From positions 1 to 6,001 of the forward strand of contig CAJXMS010000145.1 in NCBI GenBank assembly GCA_913056475.1: a stretch of DNA of 6,001 bases, read 5' to 3'. This DNA comes from an uncultured Bacteroidota bacterium. Its GTDB lineage: Bacteria; Bacteroidota; Bacteroidia; Flavobacteriales; Schleiferiaceae. Shown here piece after piece: positions 5,250 through 6,001 of this stretch. The notes below the pieces were generated by a model that ran no database searches, was not told the origin of the DNA, and saw nothing but the letters and a program-made list of their open reading frames with translations. Made by a program: the position numbers and the translations under genes. The number at the start of each line of letters is the position of its first letter. The stretch's first letter is position 1.

Positions 5250-5842
5250 CACACGTAGATTTGACCTTCTTGCGGGTGCCCGTACACCTCGCACTCGCCA
5301 CACTCGTAGGCCATGGCGCTCATCAAGGCCAGGAGGGCATCCAGGTGGTGCCAGGTGGTGATGTGGCTGGGCTGCAGTTTTACGCCTTCCCGAAAAACAC
5401 CGGCCACAGTGCGCGCACAGGGCGCCAGGGCATGTTTGGATTGTTTATAGCCCATCTTGGGTAGGCCCAACTGGCCGGCGCGGATTTTGGGATAGGTTTC
5501 AAAGATGCGAACGCCCTCCGCCTGCAATTGATTTTTAAGCTCTATGGCTCGGGCAGCCAGGCCGCCGAGAAACATGGGCGACATGGCGCGGCATTCCTTA
5601 TCGGCCTGCCGGAAGTGGTAATCCTGGCAACCCGGTATGCCGCAGTACACGCCCGGCAGGGACAGGGGCGCATCCAGGAACACCCAGCTAGGCTGGAAGT
5701 GCTGCACCGCATTGCGGATAAATTGGTCGGCATCCACCTTTTTTTCCACCTGCATAAAGTGGATATGCATGCCTTCCAGGATGGCAATTACCGTATTGCC
5801 GGTGAGTTTACTGCCGTAATCTATGCCAAAGAAAGTACTCAT
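5249..5842 (-). CDS. DUF429 protein, predicted nuclease with RNase H-like fold
   Basis: This 197-residue protein resembles the DUF429 family, regarded as RNase H-fold nucleases on structural grounds but biochemically uncharacterised. FGIDYGSKLTGNTVIA (5-20) is the first strand with Asp8. VFLDAPLSLPG (54-64) gives Asp57, IFETYPK (113-119) gives Glu115, and HHLDALLALMSAMA (165-178) gives Asp168; these acidic positions fit a two-metal RNase H-type centre. AMSPMFLGGLAARAIELK (86-103) is another conserved-looking stretch. Seven cysteines occur, including C67, C72 and a C-terminal C181-x-x-C184 pair. There is no signal peptide, so the protein is probably cytoplasmic. The stop shares one base with the photolyase start (TGATG), and the SRPBCC gene ends 12 bp upstream. 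A role in nucleic-acid repair beside the photolyase is plausible but inferred. Confidence 0.85.
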   Translation of the reverse strand: MSTFFGIDYGSKLTGNTVIAILEGMHIHFMQVEKKVDADQFIRNAVQHFQPSWVFLDAPLSLPGVYCGIPGCQDYHFRQADKECRAMSPMFLGGLAARAIELKNQLQAEGVRIFETYPKIRAGQLGLPKMGYKQSKHALAPCARTVAGVFREGVKLQPSHITTWHHLDALLALMSAMAYECGECEVYGHPQEGQIYV

Positions 5843-5854
5843 ATAGCGGGCTTG

Positions 5855-6001
5855 CTATCGCGATTTTTCGGGGTTCAGAAGCTGCTCGGTAGCCTGGTGG
5901 CGGTAGGCAAACAGCTTTTCAATCCTACCTTTTACAAGCCAGGGGTGAAATAGTTTACCCAGGAAGCCCAAAGGCAGGGCATAGTGGACCGTATCGGTAA
6001 G
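5855..6001 (-). CDS. SRPBCC (START-like) family protein, C-terminal fragment
   Basis: Only the last 48 codons and the TAG stop (5855-5857) are in the window; the gene continues past 6001. The visible sequence begins LTDTVHYALPLGFLGKLFHP and continues through a helix with VKGRIEKLFAYRHQ. This D-x-V-x-Y-x-L-P-x-G-x-L-G pattern followed by a helix ending in I/L-F-x-Y-R is typical of the C-terminus of SRPBCC ligand-binding domain proteins (polyketide cyclase/cell division inhibitor-like). Proteins of this fold hold a hydrophobic ligand in a deep cavity; the ligand here is unknown. The gene is 12 bp upstream of the DUF429 gene and is probably an earlier cistron of the same operon. The assignment rests on a short fragment. 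Confidence 0.75.
   Translation of the reverse strand, partial: LTDTVHYALPLGFLGKLFHPWLVKGRIEKLFAYRHQATEQLLNPEKSR

Noticed and set aside
3699..5258. A 519-codon open frame on the plus strand
   Set aside because: It is exactly antisense to the well-supported photolyase-family gene and shows no protein family.
5341..5360. 10-bp tandem repeat CCAGGTGGTG in the DUF429 gene
   Set aside because: It encodes the conserved-looking TTWHHLD stretch and is short; it is best explained by codon use for adjacent His/Thr/Trp residues.

Overview
The window looks like chromosomal DNA from a GC-rich member of the Bacteroidota, perhaps Saprospiria/Lewinellaceae-like; that rank is a guess from family content. Supporting signs are protein families typical of the phylum (a cyclophilin lipoprotein, a stand-alone LON N-terminal domain protein, a DUF2452 protein), mostly absent Shine-Dalgarno sequences, and a TAnnTTTG-type -7 box upstream of oxyR. 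All seven genes I can support lie on the minus strand, so transcription runs from high to low coordinates. Several long open frames on the plus strand are antisense shadows.

Region by region, in transcription order. (1) 6001-3250 is a compact four-gene set: the C-terminal end of an SRPBCC/polyketide-cyclase-like protein (partial), a DUF429 RNase H-fold predicted nuclease, a photolyase/cryptochrome-family flavoprotein and a DUF2452 protein. Gaps are 12 bp, a 1-nt TGATG overlap, and 11 bp, so this is almost certainly one operon, plausibly for light or UV response. (2) 3249-2630 is a 620-bp gene-free stretch dominated by two related arrays of degenerate 8-bp units (CARTTMMM), each preceded by 9-bp CTCAC units. 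Its minus strand carries a G-quadruplex-type motif, and oxyR's likely promoter is at its low-coordinate end. (3) 2629-1685 is oxyR, with both redox cysteines at positions 199 and 208. (4) 1684-1531 is a GC-rich spacer built of short repeats. One 34-bp repeat in it recurs at 31/34 identity inside the photolyase gene. (5) 1530-126 is a two-gene unit, a LON-domain protein and a cyclophilin lipoprotein overlapping by 29 bp. (6) 125-1 holds a 34-bp tandem duplication with hairpins.

Functionally the window joins peroxide sensing (OxyR), probable photoreception or DNA photorepair, and envelope protein folding. The least explained material is the repeats: the 8-bp arrays upstream of oxyR, and the 34-bp element found both in a spacer and in frame in a coding sequence. 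No tRNA, rRNA, CRISPR, IS element or classical rho-independent terminator was seen.
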